In this document: positions 52,578-54,337 of the stretch, one piece after another
How the letters are laid out: every line of letters starts with the position of its first letter
How positions within the stretch are numbered: the first letter of the stretch is position 1
DNA from: Mesostigma viride
Taxonomy: Eukaryota; Streptophyta; Mesostigmatophyceae; Mesostigmatales; Mesostigmataceae
Assembly (NCBI GenBank): GCA_009746045.1
Contig: RPFO01000666.1
Coordinates: 15,001 to 69,337, forward strand
Direction: 5' to 3'
Length of the DNA stretch: 54,337 bases
Position numbers and translations under genes: made by a program
The notes under the pieces: model-generated
What the model was told of the DNA's origin: nothing
Databases searched by the model: none
Seen by the model: only the letters and a program-made list of their open reading frames with translations

Positions 52578-54337
52578 TCCATGGCTGGCCTACGTACATG
52601 GATGGCCTTTATGTAAGTAATGATGAGGATTCAGGCTCCCATGGTGTCATCATGGCCCGTCTACGTACATGGTTGGCATTTATGTAATTAATGAGGAGGA
52701 TTCAGGCTCCCATGGTGTCATCATGGCCCGTCTACGTACATGGATGTCAAGGAATAGTAAATGATGAGGATTCAGGCTCCCATGGTGTCATCATGGCCCG
52801 TCTACGTACATGGATGTCAAGGAATAGTAAATGATGAGGATTCAGGCTCCCATGGTGTCTCCATGGCCCGTCTACGTACATGAATGGCAAGTATGTAATT
52901 AATGATGAGGATTCAGGCTCCCATGGTGTCATCATGGCTGGCCTACGTACATGAATGGCATTTATGTAATTAATGATGAGGATTCAGGCTCCCATGGTGT
53001 CATCATGGCCCGTCTACGTACATGGATGTCATTTATGTAATTAATGATGAGGATTCAGGCTCCCATGGTGTCATCATGGCCCGTCTACGTACATGGATGG
53101 CATTTATGTAATTAATGATGAGGATTCAGGCTCCCATGGTGTCTCCATGGCCCGTCTACGTACATGAATAGCAAGTATGTAATTAATGAGGAGGATTCAG
53201 GCTCCCATGGTGTCATCATGGCCCGTGTACGTACATGGATGGCATGTATGTAGTTAATGATGAGGATTCAGGCTCCCATGGTGTCATCATGGCTGGCCTA
53301 CGTACATGGTTGGCATTTATGTAATTAATGATGAGGATTCAGGCTCCCATGGGGTCATCATGGCCCGTCTACGTACATGGATGGCATTTTGTATATAATG
53401 ATGAGGATTCAGGCTCCCATGGTGTCATCATGGCTTGTCTACGTACATGGATGGCATTTATGTAATTAATGATGAGGATTCAGGCTCCCATGGTGTCATC
53501 ATGGCTGGCCTACGTACATGGTTGGTTATGTAATTAATGATGAGGATTCAGGCTCCCATGTCATCATGGCCCGTCTACGTACATCGATGGCATTTTTGTA
53601 TTAATGATGAGGATTCAGGCTCCCATGGTGTCATCATGGCTTGTCTACGTACATGGATGGCATTTATGTAACTAATGATGAGGATTCAGGCTCCCATGGT
53701 GTCTCCATGGCCCGTCTACGTACATGAATGGCAAGTATGTAATTAATGAGGAGGATTCAGGCTCCCATGGTGTCATCATGGCCCGTGTACGTACATGGAT
53801 GGCATGTATGTAGTTAATGATGAGGATTCAGGCTCCCATGGTGTCATCATGGCCCGTCTACGTACATGGATGGCATTTATGTAATTAATGATGAGGATTC
53901 AGGCTCCCATGGTGTCATCATGGCTTGTCTACGTACATGGATGGCATTTATGTAATTAATGATGAGGATTCAGGCTCCCATGGTGTCCATGGCCCGTCTA
54001 CGTACATGAATGGCAAGTATGTAATTAATGAGGAGGATTCAGGCTCCCATGGTGTCATCATGGCTGGCTACGTACATGAATGGCATTTATGTAATTAATG
54101 ATGAGGATTCAGGCTCCCATGGTGTCATCATGGCCCGTCTACGTACATGGATGTCATTTATGTAATTAATGATGAGGATTCAGGCTCCCATGGTGTCATC
54201 ATGGCCCGTCTACGTACATGGATGTCAAAGAAAAAAAAAATGATGAGGATTCAGGCTCCCATGGGGTCATCATGGCTTGTCTACGTACATGGATGGCATG
54301 TATGTAATTAATGAGGAGGATTCAGGCTCCATGGTGT
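52578..54337 (+). repeat. 71-bp satellite, right end of the window
   Basis: Continuation of the higher-order array after the palindromic insertion. Frames and variants match the copy about 4.7 kb to the left once 1,037 bp (element plus duplication) are subtracted. Slightly more monomer-length variation near 53.4-53.6 kb and 54.0 kb. Confidence 0.95.

Noticed and set aside
39823-54337. CRISPR-like array
   Set aside because: The monomers are contiguous without unique spacers, and the context is eukaryotic retrotransposons.

Overview
This is a eukaryotic, transposon- and satellite-dominated window with almost no ordinary host genes. A green-lineage alga is the best guess. The reasons are tyrosine-recombinase retrotransposons with split direct repeats (the PAT/Kangaroo type known from Volvox), two CCCTAAA telomere-type units at 35557-35570, a TGTAA motif in the retroelement 3' repeat, and GC-rich coding regions. 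The species cannot be named from sequence alone; a prasinophyte such as Cymbomonas is only a guess.

Backbone: about 20 kb is one 71-bp satellite. It runs in reverse orientation from about 2.72 to 3.19 kb and 13.77 to 17.49 kb, flips at 17.49-17.58 kb, and runs forward to the right edge. In 39.8-54.3 kb the monomers form a higher-order repeat of about 4.70 kb (copies starting near 39817, 44512 and 49209). The reverse arm has a 1,429-bp higher-order period. Every mobile element seen right of 2.7 kb sits in this satellite or inside another element.

Left element (3192-13770): a 10.58-kb unit with perfect 30-bp terminal inverted repeats and a 3-bp TGA target duplication, inserted in one satellite monomer. 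It carries two divergent genes. The minus-strand gene (4.36-7.37 kb) encodes a PHD-like zinc finger, acidic repeats, poly-Q and a 14-residue repeat. The plus-strand gene (8.7-12.99 kb) encodes an unrecognised N-terminal domain and a very long Ala/Pro repeat, and is split by a 788-bp inverted-repeat element. Nested perfect hairpins lie between the two genes. No known transposase is recognisable.

Middle (18.56-39.82 kb): three PAT-like retrotransposon copies (gag-like ORF1; RT-RNase H-2A-like motif-tyrosine recombinase) lie head to tail in a 5,393-bp tandem arrangement with satellite blocks. Copies 1 and 2 have frameshifts and share one truncated 3' end. Copy 3 has an intact ORF1 and the complete 3' B1-A2-B2 split repeats, but its pol is broken by a 5,270-bp inverted-repeat DNA element (33098-38367, TA target duplication) and by a 135-bp deletion. 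The junctions show integration by crossover at a 6-bp ATGGAT core shared by the element ends and the satellite monomer, and empty sites are visible at 44512 and 49209.

Right (39.82-54.34 kb): satellite, interrupted only by a 1,032-bp near-perfect palindrome (51546-52577; 5-bp TCCAT duplication). It is made of three 212-bp foldback units and two mirrored 198-bp spacers, each spacer carrying a tRNA-type B box.

Left edge (1-2.7 kb): a tRNA-like T-arm, a decayed coding relic related to sequence inside the 33-38 kb element, and a 30-bp minisatellite.
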